Positions 52,812-62,476 of a stretch of 64,000 bases of DNA are shown here, one piece after another. Position numbers and translations under genes: made by a program. Where the stretch lies: the NCBI RefSeq assembly GCF_000420325.1, contig NZ_ATUS01000001.1, positions 1,988,463-2,052,462 on the forward strand, in the 5' to 3' direction. The notes under the pieces are model-generated. The model saw only the letters and a program-made list of their open reading frames with translations, ran no database searches and was not told the DNA's origin. Position 1 is the first letter of the stretch; every line of letters starts with the position of its first letter. This DNA comes from Spongiibacter tropicus DSM 19543 (GTDB taxonomy: Bacteria; Pseudomonadota; Gammaproteobacteria; Pseudomonadales; Spongiibacteraceae).

Positions 52812-53441
52812 TCAGGCCGCTGCTTTGCGGGCCCTGCCACTGAATACGTAGCCGGCAATGCGCGGGGCACCGGATATATAGCGCTGTGTGATTTCGGTGA
52901 TGTCGAAGCCGCCCTCGGTCAGCAGTTCGTTGATGGGCCGATTGAGGTGGCAGCCGCCAGCGAGGCATTTCCACATTGGCGTGATGCGGTTCTGCCAGCG
53001 TGCCACTCCGGCATCGGGCGACAGGCCGTGTTCACAGAACAGCAGCTCACCATCGTCTTTCAGTACCCGGTGCATTTGCGCCAGTGCGGCACGCCAGTCG
53101 GGGATGGTGCACAGCGTGAAGGTGAGCAGCACGGTATCCACACTGTTGTCGGGGAGGGGAATCTGCTCGCCGGGTAAGTCCAGCCAGCGCACTTCCACGG
53201 GGCTGTTCTTGAGGTGTTTTTTCTCGGCTTTGCGGCGCATGCCCTCTGAGGGCTCCAGCCCCCAGACCCAGTCGACCTTGTCGGCTTCGTAGAGTGACAG
53301 ATTGATGCCACTGCCCATGCCGACTTCCAGTACCTGACCCCGGCACTGGGGGACCACCTCGGCACGCAATTGCATTACCTCGGGCATGGAGCAGGCGCGG
53401 TCGATCACGCTGGGCAGCAGGTATTTTTCGTAGAGCGACAT
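52812..53441 (-). CDS. Class I SAM-dependent methyltransferase
   Basis: A 209-residue protein from ATG 53441; the frame open to 53522 adds a tail that overlaps the terminator of the upstream gene. The SAM-binding motif is VLEVGMGSGINL, with an acidic residue at the end of strand 2 (GLEPSEGM), and the later motif DTVLLTFTLCTIPDW. The C-terminal part (CEHGLSPDAGVARWQNRITPMWKCLAGGCHLNR) resembles METTL7/UbiE-like proteins. Substrate unknown; a small molecule or thiol is possible. Confidence 0.87.
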   Translation of the reverse strand: MSLYEKYLLPSVIDRACSMPEVMQLRAEVVPQCRGQVLEVGMGSGINLSLYEADKVDWVWGLEPSEGMRRKAEKKHLKNSPVEVRWLDLPGEQIPLPDNSVDTVLLTFTLCTIPDWRAALAQMHRVLKDDGELLFCEHGLSPDAGVARWQNRITPMWKCLAGGCHLNRPINELLTEGGFDITEITQRYISGAPRIAGYVFSGRARKAAA

Positions 53442-53522
53442 GGCGGTGTGCTTATCTGTTATTGGTTTTCTGCATTGCAGCGAAGCGCACAGGTAAATGC
53501 AATGGGCAAAACGGACAGGCAC

Positions 53523-53546
53523 AAAAAACCCCGCCGCAGCGGGGTT
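53523..53546 (-). terminator. Rho-independent terminator of the rubredoxin-reductase gene
   Basis: On the reverse strand an 8-bp stem (AACCCCGC / GCGGGGTT, 53539-53546 and 53527-53534) with a 4-base loop continues into a run of six T residues (53528-53523), 20 bases after the stop codon. Confidence 0.88.
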
Positions 53547-53566
53547 AGTGTCAGTGCCGTTCAGGC

Positions 53567-54943
53567 TCAGGGCATGATGGCCGGCAGTTGTTTCTGCAGG
53601 GCCATTTTCTGTTTGGCACCTTCGCCGGTCAGGGCGAAGCCCAGCAGATCGCCGGTCGCGGGATCGACGAATTTGGCGACCACGTTATTGCCGTCTTCTT
53701 CGATTTGCCACTCGCCTTTGGCATCGCGCGGCGGCGGTGCCACACATACGGGGCAGGCCGGTGTTTTAATGGTGACAGGCATTGCCGGGTAGCTGACTTC
53801 AGTCGGCTCGCCGCTCAGGGTTTTGGCCAGTGCGCGGGCCTGCGCCATCAGTGGCGCTACGTAGACCAGCACGTGACCGGAGACTTCGGCGCAGTCCCCC
53901 ATGGCGTAGACATTGGGCGCATTGGTTTCCATCAGGCGGTTGGTGACCACACCGCGGTTCACCTCAATTCCTGCTGACTTGGCCAGTTCCACCTGCGGGC
54001 GAACACCTACCGCAGACAGCACCAGATCGCAGTCAATGGTGTTGCCGTTGTTCAGGGTCACGGTCACGCCGTCGGCCGCCTTGTTCACTTCGGTGACCAG
54101 CGGGCCAAAGTGGAAGGTGGCGCCTTTTTCTTCCAGTGCACGTTGCACGGCTTTGCCCGCGGGCTCTGGCAGCAGCGTAGGCAGGCAGTAGCCCAGCGGA
54201 TCAACGGTTTCCACCTGCAGACCGCCATTGATCAGGTCATTGGTGAACTCACAGCCGATCAGGCCACCACCGATAATGCAGACTTTCTTAACATCGTTGT
54301 TGGCGACAGCTTTGCGGAAGTCGTCGTAGTCCAGCAGGTCGTTGACGGAGTAAACGTGGTCCAGAGCGTCGCCGGCAATCGGCGGACGAATGACTTCGGC
54401 GCCCAGTGCCAGTACCAGCTTCTTGTAGTGAACCTGAGTGGCGGTGTCGCCGCCGGTGGTCAAGGTCTGGGCTGCGGTATCGATGCCGGTGACCTTGGTC
54501 ATGGTCCACACGCTGGCGTTCAGGTCTTCACCCATGCCACCTGCATCTTTCTGTGCGAGGGCATCGGCATCCTGATTCTTGGTGAAGCCGGTAGACAGCA
54601 TCGGCTTGGAGTAGGAGCGGCCATCGTCAGAGGTGATCATTACGATCGGGGTGTCTTTGTCGAACTTGCGCAGCTCGCGAACCAGACCGTAGCCCGCCAG
54701 GCCGGTACCAATCACGACGATGGGAGCCTCGCTGCCTGCGCTCGCGGGTTCCTCATGATGGGGGAGATTGCTGGGCTCAGACTGTTCGATCATTTCAAAA
54801 TCTTCCTTGCCCACACCGCAGTCGGGGCAGAGCCAGTCTTCGGGGACGTCTTCCCAGCGAGTACCCGGTTTAATACCGGATTCCGGATCGCCGGTTTCCT
54901 CGTCGTACACCCATCCACAAACAATACATTCCCACTTACTCAT
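53567..54943 (-). CDS. Rubredoxin - rubredoxin reductase fusion
   Basis: A 458-residue protein. Residues 1-55 are a complete rubredoxin with iron ligands Cys6 and Cys9 ([10 protein letters not shown]) and Cys39 and Cys42 (LCPDCG). A short linker leads to a pyridine-nucleotide flavoprotein (about 73-458): FAD motif [20 protein letters not shown] motif [13 protein letters not shown] and [10 protein letters not shown]. In Pseudomonas the two parts are separate genes near ubiC-ubiA and carry electrons to alkane hydroxylase or oxygen-defence proteins. Here they are joined, giving NAD(P)H-to-acceptor transfer in one chain. Terminator directly behind. Confidence 0.95.
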   Translation of the reverse strand: MSKWECIVCGWVYDEETGDPESGIKPGTRWEDVPEDWLCPDCGVGKEDFEMIEQSEPSNLPHHEEPASAGSEAPIVVIGTGLAGYGLVRELRKFDKDTPIVMITSDDGRSYSKPMLSTGFTKNQDADALAQKDAGGMGEDLNASVWTMTKVTGIDTAAQTLTTGGDTATQVHYKKLVLALGAEVIRPPIAGDALDHVYSVNDLLDYDDFRKAVANNDVKKVCIIGGGLIGCEFTNDLINGGLQVETVDPLGYCLPTLLPEPAGKAVQRALEEKGATFHFGPLVTEVNKAADGVTVTLNNGNTIDCDLVLSAVGVRPQVELAKSAGIEVNRGVVTNRLMETNAPNVYAMGDCAEVSGHVLVYVAPLMAQARALAKTLSGEPTEVSYPAMPVTIKTPACPVCVAPPPRDAKGEWQIEEDGNNVVAKFVDPATGDLLGFALTGEGAKQKMALQKQLPAIMP

Positions 54944-55068
54944 ACACGTTCCTGCTCGAATTATTTCTACGTTTTATTACGCGGCTGCCACGGTGTGTAA
55001 CTGTTGACTCGTTATGGCTGCTGGCTTGCAAGTCGTCGTCGATTCACGCATTCTGCCGCACTCAGCGA

Positions 55069-55710
55069 ATGGACTGCCAACAGCCGGTGCTCTTTCTCCC
55101 GGCGTTCCGGCAGCCACTATTCAGTGATCAAACCACTGGAAACCCAACATTGTACGCCCTTCAATTAAACCGATGCTACCGCGAAGCGCCCCGCTGGCTG
55201 CCAGCTAATCAATTTGTGGGAGGTAATCGACCTCTCACTGCGGCTTCGTGGCTGTTGGACACCGGTTCCCTGACTGCGCATCTCCGGCGCGAAAGCCGGG
55301 GTGAATTTCACGTGCGGATTCTGCGGCAATACTGGGGTGTGCCGCAATTGTCAGAGCGTCGCCTGCTGGGCCTGGGCGATCGCGATTGGGCGATGATTCG
55401 CGAAGTGCTGCTGTGCTGTCACCAGCAGCCCTGGGTTTACGCCCGCAGTATTCTGCCGCTGAGCAGCATGACCGGCCATCTGCGTCGTTTGCGCGGGCTG
55501 GACAGTCGCCCGCTGGGCCATCTGCTGTTTGCCGACCGCAGCATGCGCCGCGAGCCCTTCGAACTCTGCCGGGTTCGAGCCTCTGCCCTGCCACTAGCTG
55601 AACTGAGTGAGGATTCCACCGAACTGTGGGGCCGCCGCTCCTGCTTTGTCCATGGCGATCGCCGTATTCTGGTGGGCGAGATCTTCCTGCCCGCCTTCCA
55701 GCCCTGGTGA
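55069..55710 (+). CDS. ubiC: Chorismate--pyruvate lyase
   Basis: UbiC removes pyruvate from chorismate to make 4-hydroxybenzoate, the first step of ubiquinone synthesis. Visible family features are WVYARSILPLSSM (active-site Arg), LGHLLFADRSMRREPFELCR, LWGRRSCF and EIFLPAF near the C-terminus with the catalytic glutamate. The call of 213 residues is longer than the 165 of E. coli; the extra N-terminal part may be partly untranslated, and the TTG near 55150 is an alternative start. It precedes ubiA by 39 bases. Confidence 0.9.
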   Translation: MDCQQPVLFLPAFRQPLFSDQTTGNPTLYALQLNRCYREAPRWLPANQFVGGNRPLTAASWLLDTGSLTAHLRRESRGEFHVRILRQYWGVPQLSERRLLGLGDRDWAMIREVLLCCHQQPWVYARSILPLSSMTGHLRRLRGLDSRPLGHLLFADRSMRREPFELCRVRASALPLAELSEDSTELWGRRSCFVHGDRRILVGEIFLPAFQPW

Positions 55711-55749
55711 TCCCCTCGGTATACTGCCCGGCAGCAACGAGGAGATAGG

Positions 55750-56643
55750 ATGAACGCGACGCTACAGCATATTCGTCAGCAGCTGCCCCATTATTTTGCG
55801 CTGATGCGCATCGACCGACCGATCGGCACCTATCTGGTTCTGTGGCCGACCCTGTGGGCGCTGTGGCTGGCGGCCGAGGGGCTGCCGCCGCTGCACCTGC
55901 TGTTTATCTTCGTGGCGGGCACCTATCTGATGCGCGCCGCCGGCTGTGTGATCAATGACTTTGCTGACCGCAAGATCGACGCCCATGTGAAGCGCACGGC
56001 CAACCGTCCCTTCGCGACGGGCAGCGTGACGGAGAAAGAGGCACTGCTGTTATTTGCGACACTGTGCCTGCTGGCCTTTGTGCTGGTGCTGTTTACCAAC
56101 ACCCTCACGATTCTGTTGTCGTTTGCCGCGGTGGCACTGGCGGCCTGTTACCCGTTTATGAAGCGCTATACCCATTTGCCACAGGTGGTGCTGGGGGCCG
56201 CGTTTTCCTGGGGGATGCCAATGGCGTTTGCAGCGGTGCGCAATGAGGTGCCGCTGGAAATCTGGCTGATATACATCGCTGGGCTGATGTGGACGGTGGC
56301 CTACGATACCTTTTATGCGATGGTTGACCGCGACGACGATCTGAAGATCGGCGTGAAATCCACCGCCATTTTATTCGGTGACGACGACCGGGCCATTACC
56401 GGCATGCTGCAGGCCTCGGCGATCGTGATTCTGGCGATTGCCGGGCCGAAATTCGAGATGAGCTTTATCTACTATGCCGGGCTGATGGTGGCGTCGGGCT
56501 TGTTTATCTACCAGCAGAAGCTGATTCGCCATCGCGAGCGTGAGGCCTGCTTCAAGGCCTTTTTGAATAACAACTATGTGGGCATGGCGATATTTATCGG
56601 CATTGCACTGCATTACGTCTTCGCTGAGTTAGGTATTGGATGA
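55750..56643 (+). CDS. ubiA: 4-hydroxybenzoate polyprenyltransferase
   Basis: UbiA attaches the polyprenyl chain to 4-hydroxybenzoate in the inner membrane. It has 297 residues and about eight membrane helices. The two magnesium-binding aspartate motifs are [19 protein letters not shown] and [25 protein letters not shown] with GAGGAGATA upstream. It forms the ubiC-ubiA operon and overlaps the next gene by 4 bases. Confidence 0.97.
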   Translation: MNATLQHIRQQLPHYFALMRIDRPIGTYLVLWPTLWALWLAAEGLPPLHLLFIFVAGTYLMRAAGCVINDFADRKIDAHVKRTANRPFATGSVTEKEALLLFATLCLLAFVLVLFTNTLTILLSFAAVALAACYPFMKRYTHLPQVVLGAAFSWGMPMAFAAVRNEVPLEIWLIYIAGLMWTVAYDTFYAMVDRDDDLKIGVKSTAILFGDDDRAITGMLQASAIVILAIAGPKFEMSFIYYAGLMVASGLFIYQQKLIRHREREACFKAFLNNNYVGMAIFIGIALHYVFAELGIG

Positions 56644-57797
56644 GCGTGGCGCCCGTGCTTGAGCTGAGTTTTATTGCCAGTATCCGCGAGGTGGAGGCGG
56701 CCGACTGGGATGCACTGGCGGGCAGCGATTATCCCTTTCTCCGCCACAGTTTTCTGCAGGCACTGGAAGACAGCGGTGCTGCCTGTGCCGAGTCCGGCTG
56801 GCAGCCCCAGCACTTGCTGCTGCATGAGGCCGGGCAGCTCTGCGGCTTGATGCCGCTGTATATCAAATCTCACAGCTACGGCGAGTACGTGTTTGACTGG
56901 TCATGGGCCAACGCTTACGAGCGCTACGGTCACGATTACTACCCCAAATTGCTGACTGCTATTCCCTTCACCCCGGCCACCGGGCCGCGCTTGGTTCTGC
57001 GTGACGATCTTGATCGCGACAAAGTAATGCTTGCGGTGGTGTCGCAACTGCAGGCGCGGGCGCAGCAGCTCAATGCCTCCTCGCTACATATCCTCTTCCC
57101 CGACCTCGACGAAACGTCGGCCTGGCAGCAGGCGGGGCTGATGCGCCGAAGCGGGCCGCAATACCACTGGTTTAATCGCGATTATCAGTGCTTTGAGGAT
57201 TTTCTGGCCGACTTCAGCTCGCGCAAACGCAAAAACCTGCGCAAGGAGCGGCGGGTGGTGGCCGAGCAGGGCCTGCGTCTTGAGCGCTTGCGCGGCGATG
57301 CCGTGAGCGAGGCACAATGGCGCTTCTTCTTCCACTGCTATCAACTCACCTACGCCAAGCGCAGCGGCCACGGTGGCTATTTGTCGGAAGCTTTTTTTCA
57401 GGCGATCGCCCACGCCATGCCGGAGCAGCTACTGCTGGTGCTGGCGTATCATGAGGATAAGCCGGTGGCGGCGGCGCTGAACTTTGAGGGCCGCGACACC
57501 CTGTACGGGCGCTACTGGGGCTGCGTGCGGGAATGCGATTTTCTGCACTTTGAAGCCTGCTACTACCAGGGTATCGAACACTGCATTGAGCGAGGCTTGT
57601 CGCGTTTTGATCCCGGTGCTCAGGGCGAGCACAAAATTCAGCGGGGTTTTACGCCGATCCGCACCTACTCTAACCACTGGCTAGCCGACCCCGCTTTCGC
57701 CGATGCCGTGCAGCGTTTCCTCGTTGAGGAAGACGCGCACATCGATGCTTATTTACAGGAAGCCGCCGAGCTGTTGCCGTTCAAGCAGAACGATTAG
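56640..57797 (+). CDS. FemAB-like GNAT family protein (PF04339, formerly DUF482)
   Basis: A 385-residue soluble protein with a repeated GNAT fold. The family block [30 protein letters not shown] occurs near the start, and the second half holds [29 protein letters not shown] and [25 protein letters not shown]. Members are called peptidogalycan biosynthesis proteins, but the reaction is not established. It starts inside the ubiA stop (ATGA), so it is coupled to ubiquinone genes. Confidence 0.87.
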   Translation: MSVAPVLELSFIASIREVEAADWDALAGSDYPFLRHSFLQALEDSGAACAESGWQPQHLLLHEAGQLCGLMPLYIKSHSYGEYVFDWSWANAYERYGHDYYPKLLTAIPFTPATGPRLVLRDDLDRDKVMLAVVSQLQARAQQLNASSLHILFPDLDETSAWQQAGLMRRSGPQYHWFNRDYQCFEDFLADFSSRKRKNLRKERRVVAEQGLRLERLRGDAVSEAQWRFFFHCYQLTYAKRSGHGGYLSEAFFQAIAHAMPEQLLLVLAYHEDKPVAAALNFEGRDTLYGRYWGCVRECDFLHFEACYYQGIEHCIERGLSRFDPGAQGEHKIQRGFTPIRTYSNHWLADPAFADAVQRFLVEEDAHIDAYLQEAAELLPFKQND

Positions 57798-57803
57798 CGC
57801 GGC

Positions 57804-58187
57804 TCATTGCTGGGCTTTTTTCAGGCCGCGCTCCACCACTAGCAGACAACCGATGGGCAGCACATAGCTGGTGAGGATCTGGGTGAGCATCAGGATTTCG
57901 GTGCTGCTCCACTGGGCGTCACTGCCGTACCAAAAAATGGCGAGCGGCAGCAGCACAAAGGCCAGTGTGGGCAGAATGCGCCAGAGGTTGTAGGCAAAGC
58001 TGCCCGCGTCCTCGCGATCGGCGCGGCGGTAGCAGTAAAAGGTCAGGCCGACACCGACCAGCCCCAGTGCGATGGCATAGCCATTGCCGACCAGGCTGGC
58101 CAGAAGTTGCAGGGCGGCGGCGAAGATCAGACTCAGCAAACTGACATTGATCAGGCCGCGCATCAGGCGCAATTTGCGTCGCTCCAT
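57804..58187 (-). CDS. Small membrane protein of unknown function
   Basis: A 127-residue protein with about four membrane segments (INVSLLSLIFAAALQLLASLVG, YAIALGLVGVGLTFYCYRR, ILPTLAFVLLPLAIFWYG, ILMLTQILTSYVLPIGCLLVV). No family recognised. It lies 34 bases downstream of the tRNA-hydroxylation gene in the same direction, and is convergent with the FemAB-like gene. Confidence 0.65.
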   Translation of the reverse strand: MERRKLRLMRGLINVSLLSLIFAAALQLLASLVGNGYAIALGLVGVGLTFYCYRRADREDAGSFAYNLWRILPTLAFVLLPLAIFWYGSDAQWSSTEILMLTQILTSYVLPIGCLLVVERGLKKAQQ

Positions 58188-58221
58188 ACAGCAATCTCCA
58201 AGTCAATCATTGGGCTACAGC

Positions 58222-59544
58222 CTAGCAGCCTGTGCTGTGAATATCCTTTACCAGCAGCCCAAAACGCAAGGCTTGCTCATCCAGCGCTTCACCCATGGGC
58301 AGTCGCACCCGATGGCCGGATCCCGGCGCCACCTCGATGGCCTTGCCGTTTTTATCCAGCAGGCTGCCCAACTGGAAGCGGCGATTGCCCGAGGGGCTCA
58401 TCAGCAGGAGCTCGTCGCCCAAGGCGAAGCGATTCTTCACGTCCAGCACCAGATCATCACCGGCAACATCGACCACTTCCGCCACAAACTGCTGGCGCTG
58501 TGCGGGATTGCTGCCCTGCTCGTAGCTCTGGTATTCCTTGGGTGGATGACGGCGGTAAAACCCCTCGGTGTAACCGCGGTTGGCCAGGGTTTCCAGCTCG
58601 TCCATCAGGCCCATGTCGAAGGGCTTGCCGGCAACCGCGTCGTCGATCGCGCGACGGTAGACCTGTGCGGTGCGCGCCACGTAGTAATGCGATTTGGTGC
58701 GCCCTTCGATTTTCAGTGAGTGAATGCCCATTTCCTGCAGGCGCTGTACATGTTGTACGGCGCGCAGGTCTTTTGAGTTCATGATGTAGGTGCCGTGCTC
58801 GTCTTCATAGGCGGGCATGTACTCGCCCGGTCGCTGCGCCTGTTGCAGCAGCACGGGGCCCGGCTCGGCGGCGGGTTCCGGTTCGAAGCTCTGCACGGCG
58901 ATCAGGTCGCCGGTATCATCCTCTTTGGCCTCGTGGGCCTGGTACTCCCAGCGGCAGGCATTGGTGCAGGCGCCCTGGTTGGGGTCGCGGTGATTCATGT
59001 AGCCCGACAGCAGGCAGCGGCCGGAATAAGCTATACACAGTGCGCCGTGAACGAAGACTTCCAGTTCCATCTCCGGGACCCGCTGGCGGATTTCTTCAAT
59101 CTCGTCCAGTGACAGTTCCCGAGACAGGATGACCCGGCGTATGCCGTTCTGATACCAGAACTTTACCGTCGCCCAGTTGACCGCGTTGGCCTGCACAGAA
59201 AGATGAATTGGCAGATCGGGCCAGCGCTCGCGCACCAGCATCATCAGGCCGGGATCGGCCATAATCAGGGCGTCGGGGCCGAGTTCAACAACGGGCTCAA
59301 GGTCGCGAATGTAGCTGCGCACCTTGTTATTGTGCGGCGACACATTCGAGGCCAGATAAAACTGTTTGCCCAGTGCATGGGCTTCGTTGATGCCCGTGGC
59401 CAGGATTTCCAGGTCTTTGAACTCGTTGTTGCGCACCCGCAGGCTGTAGCGGGGCTGGCCTGCGTAGACCGCGTCGGCGCCATAGGCAAAGGCGTAACGC
59501 ATATTGCGCAGGCTGCCAGCGGGGGAAAGCAATTCGCTTGGCAT
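58222..59544 (-). CDS. trhP: U32 family tRNA hydroxylation protein (TrhP/YegQ-type)
   Basis: A 440-residue protein starting MPSELLSPAGSLRNMRYAFAYGADAVYAG, the usual U32 start; GGAGGG lies upstream of ATG 59544, so the open frame to 59625 is not used. The U32 signature is VFVHGALCIAYSGRCLLSGYM, and cysteines in QGACTNACRW probably help bind an iron-sulfur cluster. In E. coli TrhP makes 5-hydroxyuridine at the wobble position of certain tRNAs using prephenate. The C-terminal domain has the beta-barrel VVDVAGDDLVLDVKNRFALGDELLLMSPSG. Confidence 0.93.
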   Translation of the reverse strand: MPSELLSPAGSLRNMRYAFAYGADAVYAGQPRYSLRVRNNEFKDLEILATGINEAHALGKQFYLASNVSPHNNKVRSYIRDLEPVVELGPDALIMADPGLMMLVRERWPDLPIHLSVQANAVNWATVKFWYQNGIRRVILSRELSLDEIEEIRQRVPEMELEVFVHGALCIAYSGRCLLSGYMNHRDPNQGACTNACRWEYQAHEAKEDDTGDLIAVQSFEPEPAAEPGPVLLQQAQRPGEYMPAYEDEHGTYIMNSKDLRAVQHVQRLQEMGIHSLKIEGRTKSHYYVARTAQVYRRAIDDAVAGKPFDMGLMDELETLANRGYTEGFYRRHPPKEYQSYEQGSNPAQRQQFVAEVVDVAGDDLVLDVKNRFALGDELLLMSPSGNRRFQLGSLLDKNGKAIEVAPGSGHRVRLPMGEALDEQALRFGLLVKDIHSTGC

Positions 59545-59748
59545 GGTGGGTAGCCCTCCGATAAAACAGGGCGCTATGGTAACGCAGTGCCCCTGCCTGC
59601 GGCCTGAATTTTGTGGTGCTGGCACAAAAGTTGTTGGATATTTACTAAGCTAGTGACTCTTATCGCTAAAATTGCGCCGTAATATCGGTTAGTATCGAGT
59701 GCATTCAGATATTGTCTGGAATAAATAACTCAGAACTGGGGGATTGCT

Positions 59749-61254
59749 ATGAGCAAGCAATGGATGAAGTCTGCTCTGGCGGCGGGCGTGCTGGTCGCGT
59801 CTACTGTTGGTGCAGCGAATGCTGAAGAAGAAAGTGGCTTCTACATTGGCGGCCACACTAAATATACCGACGTTTTTGACGCTGACGGTACCCTGAGAAC
59901 CGATGCACCAACACCAAGTGCTTTCGAGCAATTTCTGATTGATCTGGGTCTGATGGCTCAGCCGGTCGGCACGTCCACCGAACTCGATACCGAGTACGAT
60001 CGCGACTTCGGCTACGGCGCCAGCTTCGGTTACAAGTTCTCTAACCCGCTGCGTCTTGAGCTGGAATACCACGTTGGCGAAAACGACATCAAAGGCAGCA
60101 ACTCCTCGCTGGAAGTTGAGTCGCTGATGGGTAACCTGTGGTATGACTTCCGTGCCGGTGAGCGCCTGCGCCCCTACGTGGGTGGCGGTCTGGGTATGGC
60201 GACCATGGATCTGGACGGCGTTGAAGATGACGTGATGATCGGCCAGCTGGGTGCGGGTGTGAACTACAACCTGACGCCGCGTCTGGTACTGGATGCCGGT
60301 TACCGTTACGCCGTATCAGAAGACCCCACTTTTGATGCGGGCAGTTCCACCCTGGAAACCGAATACGAGTCACAGAGCCTGTTGCTGGGTCTGCGCTACA
60401 ACTTCTTCGACGCGAAATACGGCGTTCAGGATGCAGATGGCGACGGTGTTGCCGATGAAGCGGATCAGTGCCCCGGCACACCCCGCGGTGTACAGGTGGA
60501 CAGCGTAGGTTGCCCGCTGGACGGTGACAAAGACGGCGTTGCTGATTACCTCGACAAGTGCCCCAACACCCCTGCTGGCGAAGAAGTTGACGCACAGGGC
60601 TGTTCACTGGATGGCGATGGCGACGGCGTAGTTGATGCCGACGACATGTGTCCTGACACACCGGCTGGCACCGAGGTCATGTCTAACGGCTGTGGCGGTG
60701 AGCAATCTGTCGTACTGCGCGGCGTTAACTTCGAGCTGAATAGCGCACAACTGACCGTGAATGCGGAAACCATTCTCGACGGTGTTGCGGCGACGCTGAG
60801 CAGCTCACCGGGCTTCAATGTTGAGCTGCAAGGCCACACTGACAGCATGGGTAGCGACAGCTACAACATGAACCTGTCGCAGAACCGCGCCAAGTCAGTG
60901 AAAAACTACCTGGTTAATCAGGGCGTTGAAAGTGGTCGCCTGACCGCACGTGGCTACGGTGAAGAGCAGCCTATCGCCAGCAACGACACCGCTGAAGGCC
61001 GTGCGGAAAATCGCCGCGTTGAGCTGAAAGTGCTGGGCGAGCAGGACGTGATGGTGGATGAGGTTTACATGCCCGCCACTGAAGAGCCGATGGAAGAAGA
61101 GTCTTCTGTAGTCGATGCGCAGGTTGAAGACTATGAGCCTGCTGCTGACCTTGAAGAAGAGGAAAGCGTAGAAGAGAGCTACGAGTACGATTACGATCCC
61201 GCTGCTGAGATCGAGGAAGAAGAGTACGAGTACGACTACGAATACGAGCCCTGA
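59749..61254 (+). CDS. OmpA-family outer-membrane protein with calcium repeats and an acidic Tyr-rich tail
   Basis: A 501-residue protein. Signal peptide cleaved near ANA-EEES. An eight-strand OmpA-like barrel covers about residues 30-225. Three thrombospondin type-3-like calcium repeats follow (DADGDGVADEADQCPGTP, DGDKDGVADYLDKCPNTP, DGDGDGVVDADDMCPDTP, about 226-315). Next is the peptidoglycan-binding OmpA domain (VNFELNSAQL, LQGHTDSMGSDSYNMNLSQNRA, ARGYGEEQPIASN). The last 70 residues are extremely rich in Glu, Asp and Tyr, ending in repeated YEYDYDP/EYEYDYE units, which is unusual. It probably anchors outer membrane to cell wall. Preceded by a 204-base upstream region and closed by a strong terminator. 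Confidence 0.92.
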   Translation: MSKQWMKSALAAGVLVASTVGAANAEEESGFYIGGHTKYTDVFDADGTLRTDAPTPSAFEQFLIDLGLMAQPVGTSTELDTEYDRDFGYGASFGYKFSNPLRLELEYHVGENDIKGSNSSLEVESLMGNLWYDFRAGERLRPYVGGGLGMATMDLDGVEDDVMIGQLGAGVNYNLTPRLVLDAGYRYAVSEDPTFDAGSSTLETEYESQSLLLGLRYNFFDAKYGVQDADGDGVADEADQCPGTPRGVQVDSVGCPLDGDKDGVADYLDKCPNTPAGEEVDAQGCSLDGDGDGVVDADDMCPDTPAGTEVMSNGCGGEQSVVLRGVNFELNSAQLTVNAETILDGVAATLSSSPGFNVELQGHTDSMGSDSYNMNLSQNRAKSVKNYLVNQGVESGRLTARGYGEEQPIASNDTAEGRAENRRVELKVLGEQDVMVDEVYMPATEEPMEEESSVVDAQVEDYEPAADLEEEESVEESYEYDYDPAAEIEEEEYEYDYEYEP

Positions 61255-61281
61255 TCGGCATCGTTCAGTAGGAAAGTAGCT

Positions 61282-61312
61282 AAAACCGCGGCCCAGTGCC
61301 GCGGTTTTTTTT
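61282..61312 (+). terminator. Strong rho-independent terminator after the OmpA-family gene
   Basis: An 11-bp stem AAAACCGCGGC (61282-61292) / GCCGCGGTTTT (61298-61308) with a 5-base loop is followed by more T residues. The A-rich left arm means it can also serve the reverse gene ending at 61327. Confidence 0.92.
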
Positions 61313-61326
61313 GCCTGCTGATTGCG

Positions 61327-61917
61327 TCAGCGCTGCCAGATTAACAGGCGGTTGTTGGCGGGCAGTGCGTGGTCGTGTTGCAGTGTGAAACCTGCCGCCG
61401 AGGCCAGGGCATCGACGGCTTCGATATCGCGGATGCCGCTGAGCGGGTCGCGCTGTTTCAGAAAGGCGTCGAACTCGGCGTTACTCGGCGAGGTAAAGGC
61501 GCCGTTGTAATTGAACGGACCATAGATACACAGCCACTCCAGCGAGGGCTGCTCATCGCGGAGGCGTGCAAAGAAACGCTCCACCGATGTCCAGCTCATA
61601 ATATGCAGCGTGTTGGCTGAGTACAGCGCTTTGAACTGACCCTCGGGCCAGGGCAGGGCGTTGACCTCAAAGGGCAGAGGCGCGGGCAGATTGTCCAGTG
61701 AAGCCTCGTCAATCCATAGCCGCGCGCCGGGCAGATATTCCGGCTGGTCGCAACTCTGCCAGCGCAGCCAGGGCATGTGCTCGGCAAAAAATACGGCGTG
61801 TTGACCGGTGCCGCAGCCGACTTCCAGTACGCTGTCCACCTGCTTCATCACGGGTAGCAGTCCGTCCAGAATGGGACGCTTGTTGTTTTCACAGGCTTGG
61901 GAAAACGGTTTTTCCAT
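61327..61917 (-). CDS. DUF938 family SAM-dependent methyltransferase
   Basis: A 196-residue protein beginning MEKPFSQACENNKRPIL, the conserved DUF938 start; GAGGAT precedes ATG 61917, so the longer frame to 62112 is not used (it overlaps the EVE gene). The SAM motif is VLEVGCGTGQHAVFFAEHMP, and CIYGPFNYNGAFTSPSNAEFDAFLKQRDPLSGIRD is typical. Substrate unknown. It is divergent from the EVE gene. Confidence 0.9.
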   Translation of the reverse strand: MEKPFSQACENNKRPILDGLLPVMKQVDSVLEVGCGTGQHAVFFAEHMPWLRWQSCDQPEYLPGARLWIDEASLDNLPAPLPFEVNALPWPEGQFKALYSANTLHIMSWTSVERFFARLRDEQPSLEWLCIYGPFNYNGAFTSPSNAEFDAFLKQRDPLSGIRDIEAVDALASAAGFTLQHDHALPANNRLLIWQR

Positions 61918-62014
61918 GGGGTATCCTCGTTTATGCCATGAGGCTTTTCGTAGACGCTGCTCGCGGCGGCCCGATACACTTTTGCGGGCACAGTGTCGGT
62001 AAGGGGAGAACAGG

Positions 62015-62473
62015 ATGCAATACTGGTTGATGAAGTCTGAGCCGGATACCTTCGGTATTGACGATCTGGCAGCGCGACCCAAGGCCACGGAGCACTGGGA
62101 CGGTGTGCGCAATTATCAGGCGCGCAATATGATGCGTGACCAGATGAAGGTGGGCGATCAGGTGCTGTTCTATCATTCCGCCTGCAAAACGCCGGGAGTG
62201 GCGGGGATTGCCGAGGTGGTGCGTGAGGGCTATCCGGATTTCACTGCTCGTGATCCCGAATCGAAGTACTACGATCCCAAGGCCAGCGAGGACAACCCCC
62301 GCTGGTATATGGTGGACGTGCGTTTTGTGCGCAAGCTCGAGCGGCTGATCCCGCTCAGCGAATTGAAAGCCAATCCGCAGTTGGAGGATATGCCGCTGCT
62401 GAAGCGCGGCAACCGCCTGTCGATCATGCCGGTCGACCCGCAGCACTGGCAGCAGATCCTGGCGATGGAATAA
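62015..62473 (+). CDS. EVE domain protein
   Basis: A 152-residue protein of the PUA-like EVE family, related to the human THYN1 and YTH domains that read modified bases. The family pattern MQYWLMKSEPDTFGIDDL, HWDGVRNYQARNMM, GDQVLFYHS and DPRWYMVDV-type segments (here DNPRWYMVDVRF) is complete. EVE proteins of this sort are thought to bind modified DNA or RNA bases. Nothing around it suggests a restriction system; in proteobacteria this version is usually a stand-alone housekeeping gene. Confidence 0.93.
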   Translation: MQYWLMKSEPDTFGIDDLAARPKATEHWDGVRNYQARNMMRDQMKVGDQVLFYHSACKTPGVAGIAEVVREGYPDFTARDPESKYYDPKASEDNPRWYMVDVRFVRKLERLIPLSELKANPQLEDMPLLKRGNRLSIMPVDPQHWQQILAME

Positions 62474-62476
62474 GCC

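Noticed and set aside
62015-62473. EVE protein as part of a modification-dependent defence system
   Set aside because: No nuclease, helicase or methylase of a restriction system is adjacent; the stand-alone EVE gene is normal in proteobacteria.
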